64,000 nucleotides of DNA, taken from assembly GCA_009617715.1 (NCBI GenBank), contig VTFK01000573.1, forward strand, positions 1 through 64,000, in the 5' to 3' direction. This document shows, piece by piece, positions 1-13,024 of this stretch. Within the stretch, counting starts at the first letter, position 1, and each line of letters begins with the position of its first letter. The translations under genes and the position numbers were made by a program. The notes below the pieces were generated by a model, which worked only from the letters and a program-made list of their open reading frames with translations, was not told where the DNA came from and did no database searches. This DNA comes from Plectrocnemia conspersa. Lineage: Eukaryota; Arthropoda; Insecta; Trichoptera; Polycentropodidae.

Positions 1-309
1 TATAAAAACCTGAATAATATAACTGATGCCATCTAGAGAAGATGTTAGATATTTTTTATTATAAATTTGAGATAAAATTACTAAATGTATTTGTTTGGCA
101 TAAAAAATAATGATTTTTTGAAATTTTATTCTAATGTTATATCTATAAGCAATACAAAATTAGTATTTACCTAAAAAACCTTATTTGTTTTTTTTGCATA
201 ATTTATGATAAATGAAAATAAAAAAATGTTTTTTTTTAATTTACACTAAAACAATTTATACTTTTAGCCATCCTGCGCAAATATGCGACTATAATAAATT
301 TACTATAGC

Positions 310-465
310 TAAATACGGGATCGTTATTTATAGTATCTAACGTATTTTGCAGTTCCTAGACCATGGTCTCTTACCCTTATGCTTCCACGTGGATAGAAAA
401 TATAGATAAGCAAGTGACGAATTTATAATATTTAGAAAGTAATCGATGGCAATCGGTGAAAGTAT
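310..465. repeat. Dispersed repeat copy (second copy near 45.8-46.1 kb)
   Basis: The stretch with the words TATAGTATCTAACGTATTTTG, ATAGATAAGCAAGTGAC and AATCGATGGCAATC recurs in diverged form at 45779-45845 plus 46018-46100, where about 170 bp separate the two halves. It is an interspersed repeat of unknown class. No open frame or terminal structure was identified. Confidence 0.6.
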
Positions 466-2256
466 TTTAAGTAGGCCTATAAATTACTTGAACAAAATTT
501 TTTGGAACATATAAAAAAAAATTACATTTAAATAAATTACATAGTATGCCATATTTATTTTCTTATCTGGTATCAAAATTAAACACCGCCATCATTTCAA
601 CATCTTGAATTAGAAAATTATTCAATATTGATGATACGAATAGATATTAAAAAATAATATGATTACCGTTAATTAGTATATGAGTCGTAGTATATAAAAA
701 TCCATCTAACATTGTATTGTGCTTTTTAAGGTTTTGCATTTCAGTTTATTAAAAAATATTAAACCTACGATTTTATGATTCTAAAATATTGTTTTATAGA
801 CCATAAATAAACTAAGCTTAATATTTTTTTAAAAGCGTTATTTATACTTTAAATGTGTTTTAACTTATGTTGTATCAGAATATTCTAAAACATATAAATT
901 AATTTTAATTTTATTGATTGAATAATAAAAATATTAATAAGTTTAATTCATGATTATAAATTAATTTTGGGTTTCTGCTAAGTTTTGAAAATATTCAGAA
1001 AATATATAAGGCAATATTTAACTGTTGTATTAATCCTAGGATTTTTATATAACGGTAATAAAATAATTTTAAACTACTTAGTAATAAGTTTGGAATTTTA
1101 AATTACGCCTTATTATATAATATATTGATGTTTAAAAAACATTTTATAATGTGCTATCCTCATAAATCTCATCCAGAATATTTTCAGTTAATTTATCGAT
1201 CATCTTTCAGTGTTCTTTGTATATCAATAATATGCCTGAAAATTGCTTTTTTTGAAAATTTTATGATTAATAAAAATTTGATTATTATGTATTTATAGTA
1301 TAATCAATGCTAAGATTAATTTAGAAATTTTGTATACAAAAAATGTAATTATTAGGACTAATCTAAAGTAATTTGAATTTATAATGTTATTGAATGCATT
1401 TATTAAACATTATACAATTTCTTTTAGGTTATTTTAATATTTTTTTAATCGTAGTTGCAACTTTATAATTAATTTTGATACAGTCGTGATTTATGGCAGA
1501 TGTGTGGTGTTCATATATTTTTAAGAAAAGTTGTTGAAGATTATGTTGTGACAAGTATTGGATTTAAAAGAAAGATTTACAACAATGAATTTAAATCAAT
1601 TGTGAAAAATATATGTAATGTGTTTTAAAATATAATTTAAAACGGTTCATATATAAATTTATTGACTCAAAGTTAGACTGAATTCTTACAAACTCTTGCT
1701 GATTTGATCTAGAAATTAATTTTTAAAAAATACATAGATTACTTGCTCAGATAACTTAAATATATAGCGTGAATCGTTAATCTATAAATAGTTTTAATTC
1801 ATAATTCTAGCTTATTATTTATTGATAAATACCAAATTTTAATTTTCTTGAAAGAAAATGTGTATTAGTGGTTCTTTTAGATTTTCGGTAGATTTTAAAT
1901 AAATAATAAATATAAGTGGGTATAGATTTTTAAGAAAATATAATAATTTTTGTAGCATAATACAATTTATCTTTGTATTTGGGAAGTCATGTAGTTTTAT
2001 TATTTTGTTTTATTCTAAATTTATTGCATACTATTATTGATTTTCATATTATTTTGATACTTCTGTAGAGTTTCAAAATGTTAAATGCTAAATTTTCTTT
2101 AGCAGCTAAAGACAACATATCAATGGTTCCAGATCGTCAGTGAAATATACTCAATATCACTTAATCAGTGAAATATTCTCAAAATATCACTCTTTTGCTT
2201 AAAATGTAAGAGGTTTTTTATTTTTTCCCTAGATTATAACCACTGTTTTATTCTAA

Positions 2257-2323
2257 ATTGGATGTAATGTTTGTTCTTTGCTATTAGTATTATTGGATGT
2301 TATGTTTGTTCTTTGCTATTAGT
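2257..2323. repeat. 32-bp unit duplicated in tandem
   Basis: The unit ATTGGATGT(A/T)ATGTTTG... occurs at 2257-2288 and again at 2292-2323, with one visible mismatch and a 35-bp period. Confidence 0.8.
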
Positions 2324-4394
2324 GTAAAAAACTGGCGACAGCAATATTTTTGATTTTCTCTTCTATTATACATATGCTTGTGTGTAATTATTTTTTTAAA
2401 TAAATTTTATAAAATGTTGTTCAAGTAATAGATTGACCCATGAATTCAGCTGGACGTGCATATTATTTAAAGTGACGCATATGAATCAGATTTACAGCAT
2501 TTGTTGTGTAGAGTTAATTTTAATTTTCAGTGTAATTTTTAAACTTTTTTAATGACATTCTGAAAAACTCTTTTTTTCTCATTTTTTTCAACAAAAACTG
2601 CTCAGCAAGTTAGACAGCGATAAAATATATTTAAGATTTTTTGCCAAGCGCACGTAAAAAGATTTGCTACCACTGTCCTTGTCCCTTATTTTATTGCTTC
2701 ATTATGAATTTTATTTTAAATAAATAAATATTTATGCGAAAACTATATAAAAAAACCAAAACTACACCATAATAAACTAGTTATTGAAATAATAAGTGTA
2801 AATAAATTGTTAAAAACTCTACTAATTAACTAACAAAATATCATACATATGTTCAAGATATATCATGTAACAAAACTAGACCACAAATATATAAAAATGA
2901 ATAGAAAGATTCCACTGGGTTTAGTTTTTATCTTTCCTTTGTTCTTATTAACCAGGGAAAGAGGAAAAATAGGTATAATAATCACTTACTGTCAAAAACA
3001 TATTGTGAAATAAAAATATGGTAAAATGATACTTCACATTAAACATTTAATTACAGTGGTAAATTTAATAATTTAAAATGTAATTTCCCTAAGTATTTAA
3101 TTTGCAATTTAAATATTGTATAAATGACATCATTTATTGTACAATTTACATAATTTTGAATTTGCATATCTTTTTTTTTAAATTTGTAATTTACCCAATT
3201 AATTTACATAATTTAAGTGATTTAAATACACTAAATTAAACAAGTAAATAGGTCGATTAAAAGAGTTTTCTTATATTTTATTATAAATTTGCTCTATTTT
3301 AAAATTGTTTTCAATGAGATTTTTCACATTATTATTTTTATTAAAGGAAAAAAATAAAAATTTTCAATTACATTAGAGAATCCACAACTTGCATAAATAT
3401 TTTATGGAATTATATTTGTTCTAGTACATCAAGTAGTATCAATTATAATTTAATAAAAAAATATTATTATGCAAATTATGATAATTAATATTATCCAAAA
3501 CTTTTTAATGACTTAAAAATATATAATTTAGAATTAAATTCCTAATAAATACTATTGGTATAATAATTACATATATATTTAAAAAAAACATTTATTTTCG
3601 TTATTGGAAAATAAACTAAAATAGGATTCTACTAATTTCTTTAAACAAAAAATAAAAGTTAAATTAGCAACCTCTTTTTAATCCGCGGCATATATGTACA
3701 TATGTATTATGTATTTTTCTAAAAACATAGAAAATCTTAAATTTTCTCACTGCGAGTTTCAATTCTTTCCATTTTATTTGTTAATTTTTCCTTAATCGTA
3801 ATCAGTTTTTTATAAACATTTATTACAAAATTAAAAATACAGGAAAATATATACTTTCAAGTTGTTGGTTTTATTTTTATTATATTTTACAAAAAGCAAT
3901 TGAAAACATATAATTTAATAGTAATTACAAGATAGAGTACAAAGTGATATATAAAAATAAAAAAATACAATAAATTAATAATTTTGAAATATAAAGCCTT
4001 CGATTTTAAATAATAATTTTAACACTATTATAACCTAGTGGTTGGACAATTTTTTTCTACAAAGTTGAACAAAAAATAAACAAAGTTGAAAAATGCGATA
4101 ATTTAAAGAGGACAGTCTCTTGTGTATTCTCTACTAAATATATAATTAGAATATCTTTGCAAGACGACTGTTATTCAAACATAATGTAAATGTGGCAATG
4201 CTGTATTTTTTATGGAATGCATAATTTTGAGTACATATTGCATTTCTGTATTGACATCAACTGTATAGAAATAAGCAGTTCCTTTTTTTATGTCCAAAAT
4301 GCTTAAATATGCAATTAACCTGCGCATTTTTTTAATATAGATAATAAACACACCTACATACTTGTAATACATCATTTATTTAAATATTATATTA

Positions 4395-4475
4395 CCGTGC
4401 TTAGGTTACAGTAGAAGTCCGGTCGGGCCAACCGACAGGGCTTCGCCCTTGCATGGTCGGTCCCTAGACGCATCT
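4395..4475. repeat. GC-rich hairpin repeat, related copy at 5130-5165
   Basis: The word CAGGGCTTCGCCCTTG (stem AGGGC/GCCCT with TTCG loop) occurs here and near 5134 in the same orientation, in otherwise very AT-rich DNA. In this copy a second inverted repeat (GTCGG...CCGAC) precedes it, and CCTAG follows the hairpin by about a dozen bases. A hairpin just before CTAG resembles a Helitron 3' end, but no 5' end or Rep/helicase coding is present, so the class stays open. Confidence 0.4.
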
Positions 4476-5824
4476 GTCCATTGAGTTTATTTATTAATTA
4501 GCGAAGCTATATATTTATATGAATAATGCATTTCTTTTTTTTTGTAAGACTTTTGAATAAAATAAATTTTTATATTTGATTAATTTTCGGAATCTTGTTT
4601 TTAAGTGAAAAATGATTTTATTCACGTATTATTTACTTAGATTTTTTGTAGTGAAATAAATACGGCGACCATTGAAACTTTTGTGGATTACGTATTCCTG
4701 CTAATTTTATTGTTAAAAATGAATGTTTGGATATTTTACAATATATTCATTCTTTTGTTCTTGTTCTTTACTGTTATTATATTATTGGTTTACATTAATT
4801 AAGGTACAGCCTAGCAATTTTATATTATTTCATTTAAATTTTCTATTTCTGAGCTATTTTCCTGGAACGGGTTTAGGTTTCAGAGTAAATTGTAAAACTG
4901 TAAAAATTTATTACACTTGTTATCTACGGAAATTATTTGCTTACAAGTTAAAAAACGGAGATTCTAAAATTGATTTTGTAAAATGGAAGACTGTGGACGG
5001 TATGTTTTTATTTTATTTTCCCATCATATAGTTCGAAAGAATTTAAGTTCCAACTTTTATTCAAGCAGTTTTGGCCTAACTTAAGAAACATGAATTCAGA
5101 ACTTTACCGTACTTCGATTCATGATAACCATCAGGGCTTCGCCCTTGTCCAGTTGGGGCCTCAGATGTATTTTCTTTTAGTAGCTGTTTATTTTTTATAC
5201 AAGTTTTGATGAATAATATACATAGTTATTACAAAATATTTTTTTGTTTTTTGTTAAATCTTTTAAATCTGGTTTTTGAACTAAAAATTAACTTTATGCT
5301 AAATATTTAAGTTAAATTATTAACTTAAATAGCCATTAATACAACTTTTGCAAGCCACATTTGACACCTTATTTAATTGCTAAAAATTGTAAATTTACAA
5401 TATATTTCTCTTTAACCTATAAAATATTGTTATATTCTTGGCTGATAATATTACTGATATATGATACTTTATATATAAATATTGTTCATTTCTTTTTTTT
5501 TCTTACAGTATATTCAATCCTACACTGCATAATATTAAACCCTCTTTTCTATTTGGTCAAGTGTATAAATTATGTATTAATGACGCAAATTAATTGTAAA
5601 GGAGTTTCGATCTAAACACGGTTACTCTTAAAACCGATAATAACTTGTGTGATTTTGAAATAATAAATTATGAAGTACTGTTAATAAGTAATTTATTCGA
5701 ACAGTAAGTAATGCTTGTAAAGTTAAATACGATATTCTAAACTATTATACAAATCAAAATTTAATATATATTAATTCAAGTTCTTCGTCGAGGGGGCGAG
5801 ACATAGTCAGTCGAAGTATAACAA

Positions 5825-6769
5825 TTAGTAAACCCATGGGCATTGAACTTGATCGGTTGCTATCATTGCTGTAGCGTTTAGTTGAACGTTATGACTTTGT
5901 GCAATTACTGTTATATTTACAGTAGTATTTGTGATCGTCCTTGCACGAGTTACGTACCATGCATATTCTAAAAGCAAAATAAAAATATATTTTATTAAAA
6001 GTTTTAGTAGACGTAATTAAAGAAATATTTTACCTGAACGTGTAAATCCAAGAATGTCGAAACAGTAATAAAGCAGCGCATAATTGTTGTAATCAGTATC
6101 TAAAATCTGCACATTCCGAGATTTGTAAGTCCAATTAAAGGTTCCACTAATTATTCCTTCGTTTACATTCGGAAAGGTAATTGGTACGTAATACGTTGAC
6201 TCGTAACCGCCTCTTAAAATAATATAAAATATATTTAAAATTAACAAAAAAACTGTAGATGAACTACAAAATAATTAAGAACAATTACGATATATTTTGC
6301 CTCCAGTATGCCATTGTGAATACATTAGAGGTATTTGTATAAGTAGTCGTAATACACTTGTCCGGTGATTGGTATGGATTCATATATTTAGAATTCTCGT
6401 ACCATTTTCCCAAAAACTGAAAGTAAATATTTTTAATTAAATCCATACATCTATTATTCTATATAAAGTAATTTATTTTCTCAACGAATAGCCGTTACAA
6501 CAATAACTACGTGCATTAGTAGTAAAGGTTAAATATTTAGCAGCAATTAATTAAGTATTTAGTGGTTTGGAATTATTGTTTTTATACTTAATAATAAATG
6601 TAATTAATGAATACGAGTACTAAAGTAAATGATTATTAAAAAATATTCTTACTAGGGTCGCATTAAATCCACTTTTAGTAGTTGCTGCAGGGCAATAACC
6701 AGAACTTATTTTTTGCGCATTTGCAGCTACAGCAAACAATGCTAAAAGGAAGCAGTACTTGAAGATCAT
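5825..6769 (-). CDS. Secreted lipocalin (insecticyanin / apolipoprotein D-like), 188 aa
   Basis: Four exons on the minus strand (6653-6769, 6289-6416, 6034-6212, 5825-5967), all with GT-AG junctions and phases 0, 2, 1, join into 188 codons plus stop. Residues 1-18 form a signal peptide ending in ANA before QKIS. Exon 2 opens with FLGKWYEN, the lipocalin first-strand G-x-W motif. Exon 3 carries ILDTDYNNYALLYYC, the third conserved region, and the protein ends TDQVQCPWVY. Cysteines in exons 1, 2, 3 and 4 suit the two disulphides usual in insect lipocalins. Exon 4 has several N-x-T sites, so a glycosylated secreted carrier of a hydrophobic ligand is expected. It belongs to the same subfamily as the gene at 19670-20468; the ligand cannot be read from sequence. 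Confidence 0.92.
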
Positions 6770-6861
6770 CCTTGTATATTTTTCTGGCAATTTAATTGTA
6801 TAAATGTCGTATACTGTTAACAGTTAACAGATGGAAGAGAAGTAAATAATATAGCAATAAT

Positions 6862-6875
6862 CATCTATTTATATG
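6862..6875 (-). promoter_or_regulatory. TATA box of the lipocalin at 5825-6769
   Basis: On the minus strand the word CATATAAATAGATG lies about 95-105 bp upstream of the start codon, leaving room for a leader of about 65-70 nt. Called by sequence and position only. Confidence 0.5.
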
Positions 6876-6879
6876 AATT

Positions 6880-7385
6880 TAATTGCACGTTTTTTGAGTG
6901 TGATGACAAAAATTACAGTTTTTTAAAGACAGAAAAAAAGTAAAATTACGATGAAATTTAATTGCATTTAACGTAAACGTATTAAAAAATTCATTAGAAT
7001 AAGTAAAAATAAACAATGATAGTTTCAGTGATCATACAATAATTTATTTTAACACTAATTTAATAATAAACTATTGTATAATTTTTCTCTATATAAAAAT
7101 GCAGTTTACGTGTATTTTATGCGCTGGTTAATTTTAGCGCTGCTCTTTTTAATTAAAATATAAATTTACGAAAAATACTATATAAATAAAATAAATAAAA
7201 TATTTAATAAACAGATTTTATATTTGCTTTATACTATTTTTATACTAATTTTCTGGACAGCATAGAAATTTTATGTAAATAGATATATGTATTTAAATAT
7301 GCGTCAGGCTCATTAATTGAACCATTCATTAAAATATTACTGACAGTTTTGCGCAATATTTTCGTTGTTTTCTATTATCCGTTAT
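6880..7385. other. AT-rich intergenic DNA
   Basis: Nothing recognised on either strand between the lipocalin promoter and the retrotransposon fragment. Confidence 0.6.
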
Positions 7386-7389
7386 TATC

Positions 7390-7755
7390 AGCACCTTTCT
7401 TTTAGGAGCGTTGGGATACGATTCGCTGAGTTCTCACAGAAAGTTGTATGTCACTAAGCATTTCTTCAAATTACTGAAAGATGCTGTCGACAATCCAGCT
7501 ATTCTCGAGGAGTTCTTGTTTTGGGTTCCAGAACGTTTTCGAGAATCACGATCGCATCCTCTTTTGATGGCCATTGGGGCTAGGATATTCGCACTTTCCG
7601 ACTCGCCTATCGTTGTGGCCATCCGGTTCCTTAATACGTTGGCATTACGCATTGATCTGTTTAATGTAAGCTACGAGGAGCTGGTCCAGTTCGTATCATT
7701 TAATTTTGATATTTTGTGTAGTATTTTAATTATATACATATTTTTTGTGTATTGA
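7390..7755 (+). mobile_element. 5'-truncated non-LTR retrotransposon, C-terminal RT fragment
   Basis: An open frame through 7755 reads LGYDSLSSHRKLYVTKHFF and continues with a KLLKDAVDNPAILEEFLFWVP stretch and a ...LRIDLFNVSYEEL ending. This pattern (L-G...L..RR, K-x-L-x-x-x-x-D-x-P, F-x-V-P, then a final D-L-F) is that of the tail following the reverse transcriptase domain in jockey/R1-like LINE ORF2 proteins. GC content is higher than the surroundings. No RT catalytic region lies upstream, so it is a dead 5'-truncated insertion. The assignment rests on remembered family patterns. Confidence 0.55.
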
Positions 7756-7759
7756 AATA

Positions 7760-9950
7760 ATACAATTATTTTTATTGACCATAATGACGCATTGGGGTAA
7801 CCTGTTAGGTTACGATGGTCTTAATTTAATTTAAATAAATACTGACATTCACTTCGGAATGTAAGATTCGTACAAATTTTATCTAATAGCAGGCTGAACC
7901 CACTTCAGACCGTCCAAGATCACAAAAGCCGCCGCTTCTCTCTTCGCACCATTTGGTCCAGCTCAACGTTCGGAATCTAGAGTTGAACCTGCTTCGGAGA
8001 TGCTTGGGGCTCTTAAAAGCATACAATGTAATCGTAACGTATAACTAACATATTATACGTGAAGATTTGAATTATTAAAAATATATAAGTAATCTATAAC
8101 TTTGTTTTAAAAAACAAACAAAAAACACATTTGCTATACCATATTGTTAAAAATATAAATTAAAAATAAACCATACCCAAAACCCTATACAAAACGATGC
8201 CTTAATTTGAACATATTACCTAGTATCGGAAGAATATAATCAATTATACTTAAATTAGCGTATTTTCTCGAAGTTTACAACCCCACTTTTAAATAATATA
8301 TACCATCATAATAAAAATATGTTTATTAGTGTTTTTACTGCAATTTTAATTTTAAAAAATGTAAACTTTGTCTAGTTTCATTTTTTTCATTAAAAATGAC
8401 GTTTGTAATAAGATACGAAAACAATGCAAATTTTTTAACTAAATTATAAAAAATTATATTTATATTCTTTCAATGACGTAGGTTAATATACAGTGTTATA
8501 AATTTGCTCATGATAACTATTTTTGTTTTAATGTAGCGAATTTAATTCTAAAAAGTACATTTTCTATTAATTTTAATTTGCTTTGACGCAATCAAAAAAT
8601 TAAGAAAATTGAGCAGTTATTAACATATATTTTCTGAGAACGATGTATATACAAGAGGTTTTGTCAAAGAGAAAATAAAAATGGCTATTACAATATAGAT
8701 ATAAAATTATAAGCAGATCAAATAAATAAAACTTTCAGGGGCACATAAAAATCGGTAGTTGTTTGTATCATTTTTTTATACTATGTACTATTTATACTAC
8801 CATGAACAGAAATTTTAAATTCTCGATGATATTTTTTATTTCTCTAAAAATAAAGATTCTCATTTTCACTTCTCAATTTTTTTGATAAGTAAAATAAATA
8901 TATATAATATGTAATTTTGATTATATTGCTTATCATTGTAGATATCTTCATAATGTTGATGAACATAAAGCTGATCAATTGCTAATTAACGAATGTTAAT
9001 AGGATGATAATTTGTTATAAGGGACACGAATAATCAATGGACAAAAAAAGGATACATCTATTTTGATTGATTATTTTAAGATTTAGAAAGGTGTTTCGGA
9101 TTCCCGTATTTATACCTAAATCTAGAGAAAATTATCAATAACATCTGTTGCTACTTTGAATTTTTAATATTTCGATAATGATTCAAAAAATCTTTTTAGA
9201 CTATTGATAAACGTGATTTTAGTTCACATACAGGGAAATTTTATGACGTTACTCTGAAAAGCCTTCATAAACTTTTGAAATCTGCCGATTCTCACGCAGA
9301 ACGGATTCTTATTATCTGATTGATAATGTAGAGTAGTTAGGAAAATCATAAACAATTCTTTATCATTTAAATATTACTTCTAATAAAAATTAATTTTTAA
9401 TTTTAATGATAATATTTTTAAATAAATACACGTTTATTCAGAATAAAAATTGAAAAAACTTTTTTATTTAAACTGAATTTTTTTTTTTTTTTATAATAAT
9501 AATATTATGTAATCCCAAAATGAATTGCTACTTTTTATTGTAATTTTAACAATCAGTCAGGATTTGGCCATTAATATCTGAGTTGTAATTTTATTAAATC
9601 TGTGTTTGTGACATTAAGATTCCACATTCCGATATTTAAAAAAAATTAGACCTCAAAATTTTTACAAAGTGAACGAAATTACATATTATATGAATTTTCT
9701 AAAAACAATTCTATATCTATGGTCACTAAAACATTTTTATGGCTTAAAACTGTCCCTGTTTTATCTGCTAGGATGAATTTTCTAAATTTAATTGAATTTA
9801 AAAATATTGTTAAAAAAATGATATCAAAAATAAAATAATCGCAACATTTTAATCAATTAAAAAATTAAAAATCAATTAAAAAAATTGAATTATTAAAAGT
9901 TTTTTGTAATTTAATTTTAATTTTAATTACCAAGATAAAATCGGAAAATA
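7760..9950. other. Intergenic DNA with unclassified repeat pieces
   Basis: Near 7797 the inverted repeat GTAACCTGTTAGGTTAC resembles the 3' part of the SINE family at 12.7 kb. About 7890-8030 is a moderately GC-rich stretch with no homology I recognise. At 9275-9320 the word CTGCCGATTCTCACGC and following bases resemble the direct repeats at 48456 and 48787. No gene was found. Confidence 0.5.
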
Positions 9951-9984
9951 GTTTAAGTTCTATAATTTTATATATATCCCAAGG

Positions 9985-10535
9985 ATGCTGAAATGAAATG
10001 AAATGAAATGAGTTAAACCTCTACAACTATATCTATTGAAATGAGTTAAACCTCTATTGAAATGAGTTAAACCTCTACAACTATATCTTAAATTTATTTA
10101 AGTATTATATTTTTTATAATATTTTATGTAGAAAGTATTATATTTTTTAGATAGAAACCAAACAATTATAAAGTAAGTAATATATTTTATAACAATTATA
10201 TTAATTTCAAATAATAATGCGTAAAAAATATATTCCAAATCAATTCATATATTCTAAAAATATATTGTTTTTTATTAACAGCAAATATTATTCGTAAATC
10301 CAGTAAAATATTTTTGTAGATTAATTCTGTAAATGATAATATATTTTTATTTATTTTAAAATAACATATAATATTATATATAGTTCTCTTCATAATTTTA
10401 TATTTATTTCAGCTGACTATAATGCTTGTAAAATGAACATTATATATTTTACTAATATATAATTCGAAATTATATATTTTACTAATATATAATTCTATTG
10501 AAATGAGTTAAACCTCTACAACTATATCTTAAATT
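9985..10535. repeat. Local repeat patch (GAAAT array, ATTGAAATGAGTTAAACCTC units)
   Basis: A short (GAAAT)n run near 9990 leads into copies of the unit ATTGAAATGAGTTAAACCTC. Two or three lie before 10080 and another near 10497-10535. The 338-bp block 10131-10468 sits between them, and a piece of about 27 bp ending in AATATATAATTC is tandemly doubled at its right edge. Confidence 0.75.
10131..10468. repeat. 338-bp perfect copy of the DNA just 3' of a lipocalin gene
   Basis: This block is identical, base for base as far as I can compare, to 19317-19654. That copy ends about 15 bp short of the stop codon of the minus-strand lipocalin at 19670-20468, so it is its 3' flank and probably its 3' UTR. 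A diverged relative occupies the same position beside the pseudogene at 13.9 kb. Here no lipocalin exon is attached, so this looks like the derived copy. Confidence 0.85.
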
Positions 10536-10539
10536 TAGT

Positions 10540-12730
10540 TACGATAAGCGAAACAATCAATTTAAAATTGAATTATTAAAAAGTTTTTATAATTTAATTT
10601 TAATATCAAGATTAAAGTAAATGTTAATCTATAATTTTATATATATAGTGTCAAATATATAGTTAGCTTTAAGCCATAAAAATTCTTTAAGCGACCTCTT
10701 TAAGAGAAAGATATAAGAAAATATATTTATGGCGTTGAAAATTCTGTAAGTTTTATTGTTGGTAAGTCAATTACTTCCAGGTAGCTTGTAAATAATCATA
10801 AATAATGTTAATATTGATAGCAATTTTTTTTTGTATAAATTCAATGCATTCTAACATTACCTTTAAAAAATAAAATTTCTTAAGAAATATTATACATACA
10901 TTGCAAAGAAACATTATATGGGATATAACGAAATTTAAGAACATGATAACTGCTATACTTTTAATTATAATAAAAAATGTTTTATCTAAATATTTCAACA
11001 ACAGTCTTCAACCAGTCTGATCTGCTGTAACTATTTGCAATTGCGGCTATTCAAAAAAATAAATTTTAATGTTTCTAACTGCAATAAATTTTAATTTAAA
11101 AATCCAACCGTTATAGGCAAGATTTAATATTTATCCCATTATTATAAAATACAATTAAAATAATATTAAATTTTAATTTTACTTAAATTTATATTTTTAA
11201 CGTTTTATACCTACATATTTATTTCTTTAACTTGTTTTTAGCATAGTTATGATTTTTTTTTTTAATAGCTGCTATTAAATTATTTATTTTATTAACGTCT
11301 TGCCATGATTCCTTTCTAACTAAAAATTCACATATTTGATCATTATTTGATCATTATTTTGGAATGTTTTGAGAATACAATTACTATCGCAGTTTTAATT
11401 ATTTTACCTTAAAACTTGTTTTAATTAATTAGCTAACCTAATATTATTTTTTGTTTTAAAATGGCCACTGGTAATAAAAAATCGTTACATTGTCAAGAAA
11501 AAATGGAAAAAATTACATTTATCTGGATTATTTTTGAGAACCATATAGCTGTCGTAGTTTTAATTGTATTGCCATTATATTTGCTAAAAACAGACAATTC
11601 TTCAATATCCCATTTAAATTCATTAATCAGCCTGATCCATAATCTATTATCCAAATGGCGACTATTGAAAAAATTGAAAAACCATAACTTAGTTGAAATG
11701 CATTGTGATTTTTATTTTTGAGGCTTACAAAAAAAATATGTTTCTTTTATATTATATTATATTGTTATTTATTAATATTTAATTTTGCACAAAATTTTTA
11801 AATCGATCATCAGAGATGTGATTTCTACCAAAATTTCGAGTTCACAAGTGTTTCTATTATAAATATATGTATAGAATTTACGATTACATTTTTATAATAT
11901 ATTACAGATGGAAAGAATTACAAAAAAAAAAAATACAAACGCAATAAATTTCACGTTCTACAGTAAAATAAAAATATGTAAATATATTCTAATATTAATA
12001 TAAAGTGATAAAAAATTTAAAAGAAAGTGTTAAAAATTTTATGCAGTAAAATAAGTGTTTTTTTATTTTATGTTGCGTATTTAAAATTAATTTTCTCTAT
12101 TAAGTCGTAATACGAAATATTTTTATTAATATTAAATATTTTTTACTTTGCAAGGACAGAATATTATTTTTATTTTAAAGTTTCTTATATTTTTGTGTAA
12201 TTTTGTGCTTTTTAAAAGTATAATGTGTATCATACGTAAATTACTAATTTCATTGTGACATTTAAAATACACCTTTTTTATATTTATTGTATTATACAAA
12301 TGTAAAATTGATGGGTTAACTGTGACTAAAAAATTTAAAATTACTGCAAAGTGAATTTTTTGCCTTTTGTAATTTTTTCATTGTGTATTTCTTTTAATGT
12401 AATTTTATTACATATTTATTTTTCTTTGTATAATTCTGTTCATTTTTATTTTTTCCTGGTGTAATTTTTCTCATGTTATTTCATTCTGACGCAGCGAGAG
12501 TCAATAGCGGCATTTATTAAGCGCTCAGAAAAGGTTAGTGCCGATTCCAACTGTACGCTTGTAGACTATAGACCAAATTTCTTGGCCTTAATCGTTCGAT
12601 GAAAAACTTGGTCTTAACAACTAATTTAGCAGCTAATTTATTATTACTATATACTAAATTCTACATTTTTTTATTAAGTTAATTTATTAAAATTTTACTG
12701 AACCCACTCTACATAATGTAATGCATGTAA
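10540..12730. other. AT-rich intergenic DNA
   Basis: No gene recognised. An 86-codon frame at 11461-11721 starts with MATGNKKSLHC but shows no family, signal peptide or splice structure that persuades me. Confidence 0.55.
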
Positions 12731-12734
12731 GGAA

Positions 12735-13020
12735 GGAATAGCGTATTTCGTAACGTCTAAAACTAGTAAATCTGATGTTGTGGGTTCGAGCCCCGGCAAC
12801 GGCACTCGAATTTTTATTTATAAAAAAATGCGTTTTTATAAAAAAAATCGGCCTCTTACACATAATAATTCATAATTATTAATATAGATGTGACCGATTA
12901 TATGATTAATACTTACTTGATTGACCTACTCAGTTGGTACAGATTTACCTTGATGTATTTGCGCTATGGGCTTACGCCTGTCAGGTTACAACGGATGATT
13001 TAAAAAAATAAATAAAAATA
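12735..13020 (+). mobile_element. tRNA-derived SINE, copy 1
   Basis: The element opens with a tRNA-like head. An A-box-like GGAATAGCGTATTTCGTAACG is followed by the B box GGGTTCGAGCCCCGG at about 12782-12796. A body follows with CTCAGTTGGTACAGATTTA, and the element ends in an A-rich TAAAAAAATAAATAAA tail. A second copy at 41651-41945 keeps the same order and a 3' fragment lies at 16210-16400. The pol III boxes are recognisable; the tRNA part most resembles tRNA-Lys. Confidence 0.75.
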
Positions 13021-13024
13021 ATGT

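Larger units (their letters stand above)
1..5790. other. AT-rich intergenic DNA, no gene recognised
   Basis: No protein family, tRNA or rRNA could be recognised on either strand. It holds a dispersed repeat copy (about 310-465), a short tandem duplication (2257-2323) and two GC-rich hairpin repeats (about 4395-4475 and 5130-5165), listed separately. An open frame at 4723-5031 is hydrophobic, low in complexity and without homology I can name, so it is not called a gene. Confidence 0.6.

Noticed and set aside
4723..5031. 102-codon open frame
   Set aside because: Hydrophobic, low-complexity translation of AT-rich DNA with no family, although its right end has a GTATGT donor-like word. Not enough to call a gene.
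7434..7652. Minus-strand frame
   Set aside because: Antisense shadow of the retrotransposon fragment.
10196..10393. 65-aa minus frame, identical again at 19382-19579
   Set aside because: The identity comes from the duplicated 338-bp noncoding block; the frame lies in the 3' flank of a lipocalin and looks like random AT-rich translation.
11461..11721. 86-codon frame starting MATGNKKSLHC
   Set aside because: No recognisable domain or splice context; A/T-driven composition fits chance.
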